Positions 63,301-64,000 of a stretch of 64,000 nt of DNA are shown piece after piece. The translations under genes were made by a program, and so were the position numbers. The stretch is taken from the NCBI RefSeq assembly GCF_900114045.1, contig NZ_FORQ01000001.1, forward strand, positions 744,001 through 808,000. Direction: 5' to 3'. Origin of the DNA: Kaistella treverensis. Lineage in GTDB: Bacteria > Bacteroidota > Bacteroidia > Flavobacteriales > Weeksellaceae. Every line of letters begins with the position of its first letter. The stretch's first letter is position 1. A model generated the notes under the pieces. It saw only the letters and a list, made by a program, of their open reading frames with translations, was not told where the DNA came from and did no database searches.

Positions 63301-64000
63301 CTTTTTTAAATAATCATTAAAAATATTTTCTAAAGTCGATTTAAATTCACCATTAAACTGAATATCAGTAAGTTCAGTTTCAAAAGTGGTATGTCGGCAA
63401 TGGTCGCTCCAATACGTATCGAGAACTTTTAGTTCCGTTTCAGTCGGATTTCTGCTTTCTGATTTGAAATAATTCTGGATAAATTCTAAATCATCAATAC
63501 CTAAAGCAAAACCATGATTTTGGTAAAAATTTGCCAATTCCGCGGCAGAAAAATTGATGAATCCTTCGTGAACCAAAACCGGATCCGGCGTTTCTTCCTT
63601 TGGAATTTCCAGTTTCGATAAATCTTTAAGCTGGGATTCAACTTTATTAATCAAATGATCTTTGATTTTTTCAACCTCTGAATCAAAAACACCAAAAAGT
63701 TCGATGAGTTTGCCGCTTCGTACTTTACCGTTCTCATTTCCAGTCAATAATGCGATGCATTGCTGCGCCGAATCTGCGCGTTGGTCATACTGTCCGGGCA
63801 AAAATTCCGTGGCAAAAAAGGTATTTTTTGCAGGATTTTCTTCGTGCAGAATATCGGTCACCGGGTCAACAAAAGTGTTGGTGACCACTTTAGAAAATTC
63901 ATCATCGTTCACGCCGAAAACATCGTAAATATTATAAACTTTTACATTTTCAACCGTCGAGACAATATTTTTAATTTCATTAAAAATCAAAGGACTTTCA
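60355..64000 (-). CDS. purL: Phosphoribosylformylglycinamidine synthase, 5' end beyond window
   Basis: Large single-chain FGAM synthase. About 1,215 residues are in the window, with the frame open to the edge ([11 protein letters not shown]), so the true start lies outside; a TTG at 63990 is only an internal codon. The synthase core has [46 protein letters not shown] and GGKDSMSG. The C-terminal glutamine amidotransferase has [17 protein letters not shown] (nucleophile Cys) and ISHGEGRF. First purine gene of the run; satD-DUF3307 separate it from purC. Confidence 0.97.
   Translation of the reverse strand, partial: [1214 protein letters not shown]

Noticed and set aside
1-64000. CRISPR arrays, tRNA or rRNA genes, prophage or insertion sequences
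   Set aside because: No regularly spaced long repeats, cloverleaf-like tracts, transposase or integrase motifs were seen. The heptamer arrays and operator array are too short or wrongly spaced for CRISPR.

Overview
The window reads as chromosomal DNA of a Bacteroidota member, most likely Flavobacteriia in the Chryseobacterium/Kaistella neighbourhood. This rests on low GC, many TAnnTTTG promoter -7 boxes, few Shine-Dalgarno sites, a gliding-motility GldF/GldG pair, a secreted protein with a type IX (Por) sorting domain, a bifunctional HisNB and HisIE, an atpBEFHAG cluster without atpDC, and an F1Fo subunit a with a signal peptide. No rRNA, tRNA, CRISPR, phage or insertion sequence was seen.

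Layout: 1-480 is the start of rpsA (minus). 0.7-8.0 kb (plus) holds a DbpA-like helicase, a MerR-like regulator, a repeated helix-hairpin-helix protein, an acyl-CoA dehydrogenase, a MazG-like pyrophosphohydrolase, a thioredoxin-like lipoprotein, a DUF4230 protein and a general stress protein. 8.3-10.8 kb is thrS-infC, with infC apparently starting at a non-AUG codon. The usual partners rpmI-rplT lie 6.8 kb further on (17.6-18.3 kb). The gap holds minus-strand accessory genes: amidase, GNAT acetyltransferase, a RecB-like nuclease fused to a DUF2075 helicase, a hypothetical protein and a zinc alcohol dehydrogenase. The last two sit between two 156-bp GC-rich direct repeats.

18.4-25.6 kb (minus) is a complete histidine operon, hisG-D-C-B(N)-H-A-F-IE. 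It is preceded by a short leader peptide with four consecutive His codons and a terminator, which is a recognisable transcription attenuator. 25.8-36.4 kb holds dapD, an NlpC/P60 lipoprotein, prmC, a rhomboid protease, clpS, a CorC-type transporter and the ATP synthase genes. 36.5-44.1 kb holds ffh, a beta-barrel protein, a PhoH-like ATPase, a SAM hydroxide adenosyltransferase, hemJ, gldF and gldG. 44.3-55.6 kb holds kbl, a cupin, an NTF2-like protein, an M1 peptidase with a sorting domain, PBP4, priA, proline dehydrogenase and aroB. 55.9-64 kb holds a beta-barrel protein and a purine cluster, purL (5' end beyond the window) ... purC, purF.

A two-gene unit lies inside the purine cluster: a SatD-family protein with a nucleotidyl-cyclase-like N-terminus and a C-terminal helix-turn-helix, then a DUF3307 membrane protein with four i,i+4 His/Asp pairs. 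Four exact copies of TATAAG-N8-CTAATAA lie directly upstream of satD, overlapping its probable promoter. This looks like a self-regulated, poorly described system and is the strongest candidate for new biology here. Other notable structure: nested inverted repeats splitting hisH from hisA, a diverged ~110-bp element present twice in opposite orientation, heptamer arrays, and a family of terminator-like hairpins.
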